Translations under genes and position numbers: made by a program
The notes under the pieces: model-generated
The model's input: only the letters and a program-made list of their open reading frames with translations
Databases searched by the model: none
Told to the model about the DNA's origin: nothing
NCBI RefSeq assembly: GCF_000445445.1
Contig: NZ_ASXP01000001.1
Span: 1,038,501-1,102,500, forward strand
Length of the DNA: 64,000 nucleotides
Direction of reading: 5' to 3'
Origin: Sporomusa ovata DSM 2662
GTDB lineage: Bacteria > Bacillota > Negativicutes > Sporomusales > Sporomusaceae
Shown here: in pieces, positions 17,726 through 24,868 of the stretch
How the letters are laid out: every line of letters starts with the position of its first letter
How positions within the stretch are numbered: the first letter of the stretch is position 1

Positions 17726-18412
17726 ATGATGAATAACGGTAATGTGAAATATTGGTACTTAGGCTGGGTTTTAAAAGCAGTTATCATTATGTTGGCTAGT
17801 ACATTGTTTATCAATTGTGGACTGGCTGCTGCCGCTGCAGAACAACGGACTGATAAACTCAATTTGGACGAAAATCGCCAAGGCGATTGATACCTATTTG
17901 CCTGATCCACGCTACGAGGATAATCCGTTTATCCTGATTACAGTCAAGGAAGCATTGGCGGGCACCAGACAACATAATGGCGGAATAGGAGCTTGTCTTG
18001 TGTGCGAGGCAACCGGCGAGATTGTGGAACGAAGCCCAAATCAGCAACATATGCCCTATTTTAGAAGCGACCTGCACGCCGAAATGGTTGTGCTGGACCG
18101 GTAATGAAGAGCATATGAGGTACACGTGATCTTAGTAATTCCACCTCTCCTAACCCACGCGACAATATGAAGGGGCGTATTCTTTATACCTCTGTAGAGC
18201 CCTGCCCGATGTGTTTCACCCGGATAATTAACTCAGGTGTGAAAAAAATCTATTATGCTGCGCCTGATGACAATGGCGGTATGGCTCATAGATTAGAGAA
18301 CCTGTCCCCTTCATGGCAGGGTATGGCTAAAGGAATGATCATCGAGCCGGCTCGTTGCTCGCCGGTTCTGAGAGAACTAGCTCAAAAGCTCTTTTATCCA
18401 ATGAAGGTTTAG
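17726..18412 (+). pseudogene. Frameshifted nucleoside/CMP deaminase family gene with a signal peptide
   Basis: ATG 17726 (after AAGGAG) begins a 54-codon frame with a clear signal peptide ending AAAAAEQ. The deaminase body continues in another frame (17857-18104) with the zinc ligand motif HAEMVV, and the second zinc motif EPCPMCFTRI is in a third segment (18128-18412). At least three frame changes separate them, all equivalent to an extra base, so the gene is dead. The family hydrolyses amino groups of cytosine or guanine derivatives, and an exported version is unusual. Confidence 0.72.
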
Positions 18413-18441
18413 GAGTAGCTGGGGATCGACCAATAAATTGG

Positions 18442-18490
18442 AAAAACCTCCAAGTTGATGCAAAATAGCATCAACTTGGAGGTTTTTCTT
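18442..18490. terminator. Perfect 20-bp stem terminator
   Basis: AAAAACCTCCAAGTTGATGC pairs with its exact complement around a six-base loop, with T and A runs on each side. It ends the wtpA/deaminase region. A 12-codon frame follows at 18491 and is not called as a gene. Confidence 0.88.
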
Positions 18491-18627
18491 ATGGCAAGAA
18501 GAAAAATTACTCCTGAACGAAGAAAATAAGGACTATGCTTTGTGCGATTTGGGTTTGGTTATTGCTAAACTGCTAAAATAATGATAAAATTCCATTGACT
18601 TACATGGTGTATATATAATTTTAAAGG

Positions 18628-20241
18628 GTGAATACGGTGTATGCGGAAAAATCTGTTTTGATAGTTCTACTTGCGTTAAGTACTTTGATTATGGGAACTC
18701 TGTCACTAGTTGCTTGGCGGCGCAGACAGAGCCCCTTGGGGCAAGCCTTTTTCCTTTTAATCTTTCTAACGACCATTTATACCTTTGGTTACATGTTTGA
18801 GTTTGTTAGCAGTACCTTGGAGAAGGTTCGATTCTGGCTTCATGTAGAATCTATCGGTATTGCTTTCATACCAACTGCCTGGGTTATATTTGCTGTCCGT
18901 TTTACTAAAACGAAACTCAAATATTGGCCTCAAGTTAAAGCTTTATTTTTGATGCTGTCGGCAATCACGTTTATTATCAGTAATACGTCAGAATTACACC
19001 ATCTCCATTATGTTGATATGCGACTAAACTCTGAAGCTCCTTTTCCCGTAGTGGATTTTGTAGCAGGGCCATGGTATTGGTTCCATAATGTATTCACAAA
19101 TGTAGCAATCGTTATTGGCAATATACTCTACACCCGTGCCTGGAAAAACGCTTCAGAGGATAAAAAACAACAAGCTTTTGCTATCTTTCTAGGTTCTATG
19201 TTTCCCTGGGTTGTATTTCTTGCATACATGTTGAGAATCATTCCTTGGGGAATAGATCCAGTTCCAGTTTCGTTTCTAGTTCCGGGACTTCTTTATGCCT
19301 GGGCTGTATTTGACTTAAAAATGCTTGAAATTGCTCCAATTGCCCGGCAGGCTGTGTTTCAAAAACTATCCGAAGGTGTACTTGTTTTTGATCGGGAAGG
19401 ATGCCTGGTCGATTTTAATGCAGCCAGCTGTAAGGTGTTTCCAAAGTTGGAAAATGATGCAAAAGGGAAAAATGGCTCCGAGTTATTCCGGGACTATCCA
19501 ATTTTGATGAATCTTATTGCTGATTCTGTTAACGAACAGGAAACAATGACGCTGCAAGCGGGAGACCAAAAGAGCACGTATCAGTTACAGCGCATTGAGC
19601 TATATAATAACAGAAATCATACTGTCGGTTTCATGGTAATCTGCCGGGATATTACCCATTTTTCAAATATTGTGGAAAGCCTTCAACTGCAAGCGGCTAT
19701 TGATCCATTAACTAAAGCATGGAACCGGAACCGGTGGCAGGAGGATGGAACAGCGTTATTGATTCAGGCTTGCCGTAAACATGGTTCGATAGCAATTATA
19801 CTTGCGGATCTGGATAAGTTCAAACAAGTGAATGATCTATACGGGCACATAATAGGCGATGCTGCTTTGCGGCATTTTGCATTGACATGCCAGAATAATT
19901 TACGCAGCCAAGATATTTTTGGACGCTATGGCGGGGATGAATTTGTTATTATTTTACCTGATAGTAATACTCCCGAAGCAGTTGAACTGGCTGAGCGTCT
20001 TAAGCGGGCCGTAAAGTCAATGATACTTGTGGCAGGAGAAAGGAAAATAACTGTTACTGCCAGCTTTGGGATAGTATCCATACAAAATGAAGTTTTACTT
20101 GATTTGGAGACATTAATTAACTATGCGGACGAAGCATTATATGAGGCGAAGAAGGCCGGAGGTAATCAAGTTTGCGTGTTTAATACGAAATCAGGTGTAG
20201 AATTATCTACTCCAGGAAATCCGGGGGTTGTTAAGCACTGA
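18628..20241 (+). CDS. Membrane 7TM-PAS-GGDEF diguanylate cyclase
   Basis: This predicted cyclic-di-GMP synthase has 537 residues. The N-terminus has seven membrane helices (about 5-215) of the histidine-kinase 7TM sensor type, then a PAS-like domain (about 225-345) and a GGDEF domain (355-520). The catalytic motif GGDEF is intact at 435-439, and the product-inhibition site RSQD is at 426-429, five residues before it. It starts at GTG 18628 after AAAGGG. The gene is monocistronic and lies next to the recombinase island. Confidence 0.9.
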   Translation: MNTVYAEKSVLIVLLALSTLIMGTLSLVAWRRRQSPLGQAFFLLIFLTTIYTFGYMFEFVSSTLEKVRFWLHVESIGIAFIPTAWVIFAVRFTKTKLKYWPQVKALFLMLSAITFIISNTSELHHLHYVDMRLNSEAPFPVVDFVAGPWYWFHNVFTNVAIVIGNILYTRAWKNASEDKKQQAFAIFLGSMFPWVVFLAYMLRIIPWGIDPVPVSFLVPGLLYAWAVFDLKMLEIAPIARQAVFQKLSEGVLVFDREGCLVDFNAASCKVFPKLENDAKGKNGSELFRDYPILMNLIADSVNEQETMTLQAGDQKSTYQLQRIELYNNRNHTVGFMVICRDITHFSNIVESLQLQAAIDPLTKAWNRNRWQEDGTALLIQACRKHGSIAIILADLDKFKQVNDLYGHIIGDAALRHFALTCQNNLRSQDIFGRYGGDEFVIILPDSNTPEAVELAERLKRAVKSMILVAGERKITVTASFGIVSIQNEVLLDLETLINYADEALYEAKKAGGNQVCVFNTKSGVELSTPGNPGVVKH

Positions 20242-20348
20242 AAAAATAAAATAAATATAACTAGCACAGTTATCCCTTGTCCTTCATATAATTATTGTAG
20301 AATCTTGAAGCTGCATGTGTGAAGATTTTTAAATAGAGGAGGGGGAGA

Positions 20349-20390
20349 ATGTTAAAGACTAGCGACTTGAACAAATCAGAAGTACAATAA
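20349..20390 (+). pseudogene. First 13 codons of a ylmC/ymxH-type PRC-barrel gene
   Basis: A very strong ribosome site (GGAGGGGGAG) precedes ATG 20349, yet the frame MLKTSDLNKSEVQ stops after 13 codons. The peptide matches the usual start of YlmC/YmxH proteins. Joining GTA 20382-20384 to GTA 23985-23987 gives an in-frame full protein with the copy at 23934-24209. The orphan start is therefore best read as the left half of a gene split by the island. Confidence 0.55.
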
Positions 20391-20408
20391 TAAACGTAAA
20401 ACTGGTAC

Positions 20409-21896
20409 CTAGTCTTTTTTTAGCTTAAATTCAAATTCTACCGAATCCTCAAGGCGTACAGCATAGATGGTTATACCTGACCGCCGGAGGATATCTTGCT
20501 TATCAGCAAAGGTTTTAGCAGCTAAAATTTCCGCTGGTAAGATGGCAGAGCTGGTTATAGTTAATTTACTTTGAGCGTGGCGGAGAGTAGTAAGGGCTGT
20601 TGTAACGGTAGCCAATTCCCTATTAATACTCTGTAGTTCTTTCTTTGCTGTGTCGGCAGCAATTAAATCCTCGCGGAACCAGGTGGTAATTTCAGTGCAC
20701 TTACTAAATAAAGTCTCCTCAAGCTTTGACATTTTTTCAATTTCATCTGAGTAATCCTTAACAGCATCTTTTTTAATATACTGGTCCAGGCGGTTACTGT
20801 TTTTAGCCGAATTAACAAAAATAGTCCAGACAAATTCGTCAAAAATAGTAGCCGGTATTCTGCGGCATTGACAAGGTTCATCAAGCATATAGATAGCTGA
20901 TTCTTTAGTAATACAGGAGTAATAGTAATACATCTTAGGATCTGTCTTTTTACGGGCTCCTGGCCGTCCGTAGGCCGTCATAGAGTGCCCGCATAATCCA
21001 CAGTAGAGGATACCCTGCAACAAGTAATTATGGGTTGTATTGCGCTTTGCATAGCGCTTATTTTTTTGCCGTTGCTTCTGGGCTTGCTGGTATATTTCAT
21101 AATCAATGATGGGGGGGACTGCTATTGGTATCCAATCCTCGCGGGGTATATTCCTGATTTCCCGGGTGTTCTGTCCGGTCTTGGTAACAGACTGGCGGAA
21201 CAAGTAGTGCTGGCCATAGTACATGTCGCGAGTCAGTACCTGTTCGACACAGTTGATAGAAAGGGGCTTGCCGGATTTACGTCCTTGAATTCCCATATGT
21301 GCTAGCTTCAGGGTAATTGTTCTGGCACCCATGCCTTGGTTGATGCACAGATCATAGATCATTCGTACTACTTTGGCTTCATCCTCATTAATGATATACA
21401 TAGAAGTATCTTTGTCAAAGCTGTACCCATACGGCCGGGCATTATGGACTATTTTACCGGAGTTAGCTTTTGCTTTCCGGCCCCGTTGAGTACGTTCACG
21501 AATCTTTGCTTTTTCAAAGGCGCTGATGGCTCCACGTATACTGAAAAACAAACGGCCTTCCGGGCTGGCATCATAGTCTCCGGTCACAAAGTAGAGGGCG
21601 ACACCGGACTTTTCAATTTCGTCGGCGATGAGTAACTGATTGGTTAGATTACGGCTCAGACGGTCTGGATCATAGATGCAGATGTTTTGAATAAGCTTGG
21701 CACGAAGGTCATTTCTAAGTTCATCAAGGGCGGGACGATCAAGATATTCGCCGCTATAGCCGTCATCAATATATTCTTTTATGTCTGTAAATCGCATACT
21801 TAGCAGGCGGGTGCGGCAAACCTGAAGTTGGTCTCCAAGTGAATAGCCGGATTTAGCCTGTTCTTCTGAGCTTACACGAACGTACACTGCATTCAT
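20409..21896 (-). CDS. Large serine recombinase
   Basis: This site-specific recombinase has 495 residues. The resolvase catalytic domain (1-145) has the nucleophile S9 in YVRVSSEEQ and the arginine motif DPDRLSRN. A Recombinase domain (about 155-260) and a zinc-ribbon domain with CGLCGH near residue 300 and a second CxC pair near 340 follow, then a coiled coil (about 370-440). Such enzymes integrate and excise phages and islands at short sites. GGAGGGG precedes the start. The 3' end lies 18 bases from the broken PRC-barrel start, where an attachment site is expected. Confidence 0.93.
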   Translation of the reverse strand: MNAVYVRVSSEEQAKSGYSLGDQLQVCRTRLLSMRFTDIKEYIDDGYSGEYLDRPALDELRNDLRAKLIQNICIYDPDRLSRNLTNQLLIADEIEKSGVALYFVTGDYDASPEGRLFFSIRGAISAFEKAKIRERTQRGRKAKANSGKIVHNARPYGYSFDKDTSMYIINEDEAKVVRMIYDLCINQGMGARTITLKLAHMGIQGRKSGKPLSINCVEQVLTRDMYYGQHYLFRQSVTKTGQNTREIRNIPREDWIPIAVPPIIDYEIYQQAQKQRQKNKRYAKRNTTHNYLLQGILYCGLCGHSMTAYGRPGARKKTDPKMYYYYSCITKESAIYMLDEPCQCRRIPATIFDEFVWTIFVNSAKNSNRLDQYIKKDAVKDYSDEIEKMSKLEETLFSKCTEITTWFREDLIAADTAKKELQSINRELATVTTALTTLRHAQSKLTITSSAILPAEILAAKTFADKQDILRRSGITIYAVRLEDSVEFEFKLKKD

Positions 21897-21957
21897 AGAG
21901 ATCTCTCATCCCCTCCTTCCATAATGATATGTACATCGTCTAAATTTATAACACTGC

Positions 21958-22066
21958 AATAACCTGGTAAGATGAGAAATTTTTCACTAAATTTCCTATG
22001 CGATGCTCCCCATGAAGTCTTACCAATAGCGAGACCGGGATAAGGGGCAAGTTTTCAGGTTATCTA
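21958..22066. other. Nested inverted repeats, possible pseudoknotted RNA or recombinase site
   Basis: ATAACCTG (21959-21966) pairs with CAGGTTAT (22056-22063). Inside, GTAAGA pairs with TCTTAC (22018-22023), GAAATTT pairs with AAATTTC, and CCCC (22008-22011) can pair with GGGG (22044-22047) across the inner stem, forming a pseudoknot. It lies between the recombinase start and a rightward small gene. No RNA family was recognised. Confidence 0.45.
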
Positions 22067-22093
22067 GCATATAGTTATATCAGGGGTGATAGG

Positions 22094-22273
22094 GTGGTAG
22101 TGAAAAGGGAACTCAAATTTATCTTCAAAGGATGCCAGGTTGATAATATATGGTACCCGGCAGAACAGTACCCGGCAGACAATCTGCCAGACGAAATTAA
22201 AGCTGCCATAGAGCAAGGTTGGCTAGAAGGATACTTCAAAAAACACGAGCAGCAGGAGCGGCAGTCCGGGTAA
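22094..22273 (+). CDS. Small hypothetical protein of the island
   Basis: A 59-residue frame starts at GTG 22094 (GTG 22100 is an alternative) after AGGGG. The product is charged and soluble, with IWYPAEQYPADNLPDEI in the middle and a helical glutamate/glutamine-rich tail. No family recognised. It directly follows the structured block and is divergent from the recombinase. Confidence 0.5.
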   Translation: MVVKRELKFIFKGCQVDNIWYPAEQYPADNLPDEIKAAIEQGWLEGYFKKHEQQERQSG

Positions 22274-22309
22274 TTCCCGGCTGTTTAAAACTGGACAAGC
22301 GGGCGTAAA

Positions 22310-22338
22310 AAGATAAAAGCCGGCCATTGTAAGCCGAC
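22310..22338 (-). terminator. Minus-strand terminator after the 52-residue gene
   Basis: On the minus strand GTCGGC pairs with GCCGGC around an eight-base loop, followed by TTTTATCTTTTT. Confidence 0.6.
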
Positions 22339-22355
22339 TAGTAAAGCTAGTAACA

Positions 22356-22514
22356 TCATTTATCCGGTAAGTATGGTTTACTTTGCGTATTCTTTTCCTT
22401 AGCGCTATCGCGATTTGAATTATATTTTGGATCACCGAAGGTAACCTTCCTTGAATTAGCTTTTATGTCTTGTTTAAACAGATCATTAATACGATCAGGA
22501 TGTTTTCTGTCCAT
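22356..22514 (-). CDS. Small hydrophilic hypothetical protein
   Basis: A 52-residue frame has a near-perfect ribosome site (AGGAGGTGAT) 6 bases before its ATG and a terminator just after it, so it is very likely a real gene. The product starts MDRKHPDRINDLFKQDI and is highly charged. No family recognised. It points toward the recombinase. Confidence 0.6.
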   Translation of the reverse strand: MDRKHPDRINDLFKQDIKANSRKVTFGDPKYNSNRDSAKEKNTQSKPYLPDK

Positions 22515-22606
22515 AAAATCACCTCCTAATTAGTATTTCCGAGGTGCGATGAAATAAGGCAGTAAAAATTTAGAAATAAAGGTATAAAGTGTCGGCGATG
22601 ATTGTG

Positions 22607-22634
22607 ATTGATGATAATTTGGATAATCATCAAT
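22607..22634. repeat. Inverted repeat between divergent small genes
   Basis: ATTGATGAT and ATCATCAAT (9 bp, exact) are separated by 10 bases, in the gap between the leftward 52-residue gene and the rightward 44-residue gene. It is a possible operator. Confidence 0.4.
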
Positions 22635-22683
22635 AGTAAGAAGCATAATAATATAGGTTGTGAAAAAGAAGGGGTGACGAAAT

Positions 22684-22818
22684 GTGGAAACTCAAAATGA
22701 CAACAAAACAAAAGCTGGTTTAGACAATTTAGAAAACACAGATATAGCTTTGAATAATTTAGAGGAAAAGGAAATACTTAGCATTGCGATGTCAAGCTAT
22801 TATATATTATTTCGGTAA
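22684..22818 (+). CDS. Short hypothetical protein
   Basis: A 44-residue frame starts at GTG 22684 after AAGGGGTGA and is acidic and asparagine-rich (NKTKAGLDNLENTD). A weak hairpin with five T follows at 22832-22857. It is supported only by the ribosome site and terminator context. No family recognised. Confidence 0.35.
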   Translation: METQNDNKTKAGLDNLENTDIALNNLEEKEILSIAMSSYYILFR

Positions 22819-22925
22819 TTGCAGTAACAACGTCTACCTTCGATAGGCGGCTTTTTGGTTCATGGCTTCATAATTAAAATCATGCCAGTGGAAATATTAT
22901 TATGAATACTAAGGGGGGAATGTAT

Positions 22926-23315
22926 ATGACCGAAACAGACATCCTCATCAAAGAAAAGGTTGTGCCGTTTAGGGAAAAAATTCTCAGTGTCGTGAAAGAA
23001 AAACATCCTTATTTATACTCTGTAGCGGATAGCCTCCTGGCTGGCCGTAAAAACAAAGTTGGTCTTCAGGTGACCCAGGAGGGAAAAGTAATTGGTGAAT
23101 ACACATTTCATTTGGAGGGACTACGTGTAGAAAGTGTAGATATTGGTCAACTAGATTCAGGAATACACCATCCATTACTGGGATTGGTTAAGCCGTACGG
23201 TGTAATGGAGGTAAATGCAATTAAACGTATTGTTACTGATGAAGAACTTACTACTGAATTAATTAGTGCTTTTGCCAGGTATCTGCCTGATATTACAGTG
23301 AAATTTTTGCGGTAA
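22926..23315 (+). CDS. Conserved hypothetical protein, 129 residues
   Basis: ATG 22926 lies 8 bases after AAGGGGGG, and earlier in-frame starts overlap the ribosome site. The product is a soluble alpha/beta protein with KVGLQVTQEGKVIGEYTFHL in the middle. No signal peptide or membrane helix is seen. I do not recognise the family; an SCP2-like lipid-binding fold is a guess. It may be island cargo or a host gene. Confidence 0.6.
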   Translation: MTETDILIKEKVVPFREKILSVVKEKHPYLYSVADSLLAGRKNKVGLQVTQEGKVIGEYTFHLEGLRVESVDIGQLDSGIHHPLLGLVKPYGVMEVNAIKRIVTDEELTTELISAFARYLPDITVKFLR

Positions 23316-23480
23316 TTCTACCAAGGCTGCCCCTAGGGACGATCCAAAGGAATAGTTTGTACTGTTTCTTTGCAACTCAAAACAAATGTTCTTCCAGCCA
23401 CATCTTTTGATTACGTCCAGCTGTATATCATGAAACTAAAGCGGGAATTATAGAATCATTACAGGAAGGGTGGTATTATA

Positions 23481-23738
23481 ATGCTTTGGTTTTTATTAAT
23501 TGGACTGATTTCCGGATGGCTTGCCAGCATGATCTCGCGCGGGGGATTTGGCTTTTGGGGCGATTTGGTAACAGGTGTTATAGGTTCTTTTATTGGTGGA
23601 AGTATATTTAACTATCTAGGAATATCCACATATGGAATAATCGGATCAATCATTTCAAGTACTGTCGGAGCGGTTATACTTCTATGGGTTATACGGATAA
23701 TTTTTCATGTTGCACCCGCCGCACCGAAGAAAGACTAA
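23481..23738 (+). CDS. GlsB/YeaQ/YmgE family membrane protein
   Basis: This 85-residue protein is nearly all hydrophobic, with three membrane segments and glycine-rich repeats such as LIGLISGWLASMI and GDLVTGVIGSFIGG. These features are typical of the transglycosylase-associated GlsB/YeaQ family, small stress-induced envelope proteins of unknown mechanism. AGGAAGGGTGG precedes ATG 23481. A terminator lies downstream. Confidence 0.82.
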   Translation: MLWFLLIGLISGWLASMISRGGFGFWGDLVTGVIGSFIGGSIFNYLGISTYGIIGSIISSTVGAVILLWVIRIIFHVAPAAPKKD

Positions 23739-23802
23739 CCTTCCTTTAGCCGTTCAACTTAGAAGTCGTGAAGAATCCACCATCAAAGTGGACAGTAAGA
23801 CA

Positions 23803-23846
23803 AAAAACCTTCTGTTGTAGGATAACTGCGACAGGAGGTTTCTTCT
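23803..23846 (+). terminator. Hairpin after the GlsB-family gene
   Basis: AAACCTTCTGT pairs with ACAGGAGGTTT (one mismatch) around a 15-base loop, followed by a T-rich stretch. Confidence 0.55.
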
Positions 23847-23933
23847 ATAATTAGGAGTATATGTGAGGAAACATAATTATCTTCACCTTATCATAGATAT
23901 TTATCATAGATATTTATCAGGGAGGTGTTAACT

Positions 23934-24209
23934 ATGCCAGATAAAAACATTGTTGGTAATACGCGTGATTTGAAGTTGAAAGAGGTAATAAGTGTAATTG
24001 ATGGTAAACGTATGGGACATATTACTGATATAGAAATTGACGTTGACACTGGGCGGCTTACCGCTATTGTTGTACCGGGGATGGGGAAATTTTTAGGACT
24101 ATTTGGGCGTAATGAAGATGTGGTTATTCCGTGGGATAAGATCAATAAAATCGGCATGGATGTAATTTTGGTTGAAGGCGCAAGCCTTGGCGGGCTAAAG
24201 CATGAATAA
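23934..24209 (+). CDS. YlmC/YmxH family PRC-barrel protein
   Basis: PRC-barrel proteins of this type are conserved near sigG in spore formers, but their role is unclear. The 91 residues show TRDLKLKEVISVIDGKRMG, the DIEIDVDTGRLTAIVVPG barrel, and the family end DVVIPWDKINKIGMDVILVE. ATG 23934 follows GGGAGGTG. The first 17 codons may come from the island: an orphan start with homologous sequence lies at 20349. It ends at a terminator. Confidence 0.82.
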   Translation: MPDKNIVGNTRDLKLKEVISVIDGKRMGHITDIEIDVDTGRLTAIVVPGMGKFLGLFGRNEDVVIPWDKINKIGMDVILVEGASLGGLKHE

Positions 24210-24249
24210 CATAAAAACTCTAACCGGTAGTGGTTAGAGTTTTTATGTT
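24208..24249. terminator. Terminator after the PRC-barrel gene
   Basis: An 18-bp perfect stem, AACATAAAAACTCTAACC with its complement, has a six-base loop. It overlaps the stop codon region and is T-rich on both sides. Confidence 0.85.
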
Positions 24250-24285
24250 AAAATTTCCTATTAGGCAGGAGATATACAACATGTG

Positions 24286-24320
24286 GCGTATATATAACAT
24301 GTAGGGTACAATATATAGTA
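24286..24320 (+). promoter_or_regulatory. Tandem NrdR-box-like sites before nrdR
   Basis: CAATATATAG (24309-24318) matches the NrdR box core exactly. A weaker partner, GTATATATAAC, lies about two helical turns upstream. They precede nrdR-nrdD-nrdG, the expected autoregulated target. Confidence 0.6.
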
Positions 24321-24384
24321 CTGCGGGTAATGACCTACAAATAGTATAACATACTTACTAAAGTAATCAAGGAGTGGGTGAAAT

Positions 24385-24849
24385 TTGCGCTGTCCTTTTT
24401 GTGGAGCAGCTGATAGTAAAGTTGTTGATTCAAGAGCAGCCGACGAAGGAAATTCTATTCGCCGGCGAAGAGAATGTTCGGTTTGCGTCCGCCGTTTTAC
24501 TACCTATGAAGTAGTTGAAGAAATACCACTAATGGTTATAAAAAAAGACGGACGTCGGGAAAGATTTGAGCGTAGTAAGCTGCTAGGTGGTCTGTTAAGA
24601 GCCTGTGAAAAGCGCCCAGTTCCTGTTAATGTGATTGAAACAGCTGTCAGCAAAGTCGAGAGAGATCTTTATAATAGTGTGGAACGAGAGGTTTCTACCC
24701 GGCAAATTGGTGAGTCTGTGATGCAGCATTTAAAAGAGATTGATCAGGTTGCCTATGTAAGGTTTGCTTCAGTGTATCGGCAATTTGCTGATATTAATAA
24801 CTTTATGCAGGAACTTGAGTTACTTATGAAAACACAGCATAAAGAGTAA
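24385..24849 (+). CDS. nrdR: Transcriptional repressor NrdR
   Basis: NrdR represses ribonucleotide reductase genes in response to ATP/dATP. The 154 residues have an N-terminal zinc ribbon with C3, C6, C31 and C34, followed by an ATP-cone (about 47-137) starting PLMVIKKDGRRERFE. It starts at TTG 24385 after AAGGAG. It lies 19 bases before nrdD, with NrdR boxes upstream, so it probably regulates its own operon. Confidence 0.95.
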   Translation: MRCPFCGAADSKVVDSRAADEGNSIRRRRECSVCVRRFTTYEVVEEIPLMVIKKDGRRERFERSKLLGGLLRACEKRPVPVNVIETAVSKVERDLYNSVEREVSTRQIGESVMQHLKEIDQVAYVRFASVYRQFADINNFMQELELLMKTQHKE

Positions 24850-24868
24850 TCAATATGGGGGAAAGAGA

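Larger units (their letters stand above)
20382..23987. mobile_element. Small serine-recombinase island inside a ylmC/ymxH-type gene
   Basis: About 3.6 kb lies between the orphan 13-codon start and the intact-looking PRC-barrel copy. It contains the large serine recombinase at the left border, a structured non-coding block and several small genes. The proposed crossover GTA is present at both borders and would restore the gene in frame. Borders are inferred, and genes 22926-23738 could be host genes if the second PRC-barrel copy is an independent paralogue. Confidence 0.45.

Noticed and set aside
18491..18529. 12-codon frame MARRKITPERRK as an IS transposase start
   Set aside because: It is very short, has no ribosome site outside the terminator stem, and no further transposase sequence or matching terminal repeats were found.
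21901..22066. Known riboswitch before the small island gene
   Set aside because: The stems do not match any class I can recall (c-di-GMP, ZTP, SAM, purine, fluoride), so only an unassigned structured element is claimed.
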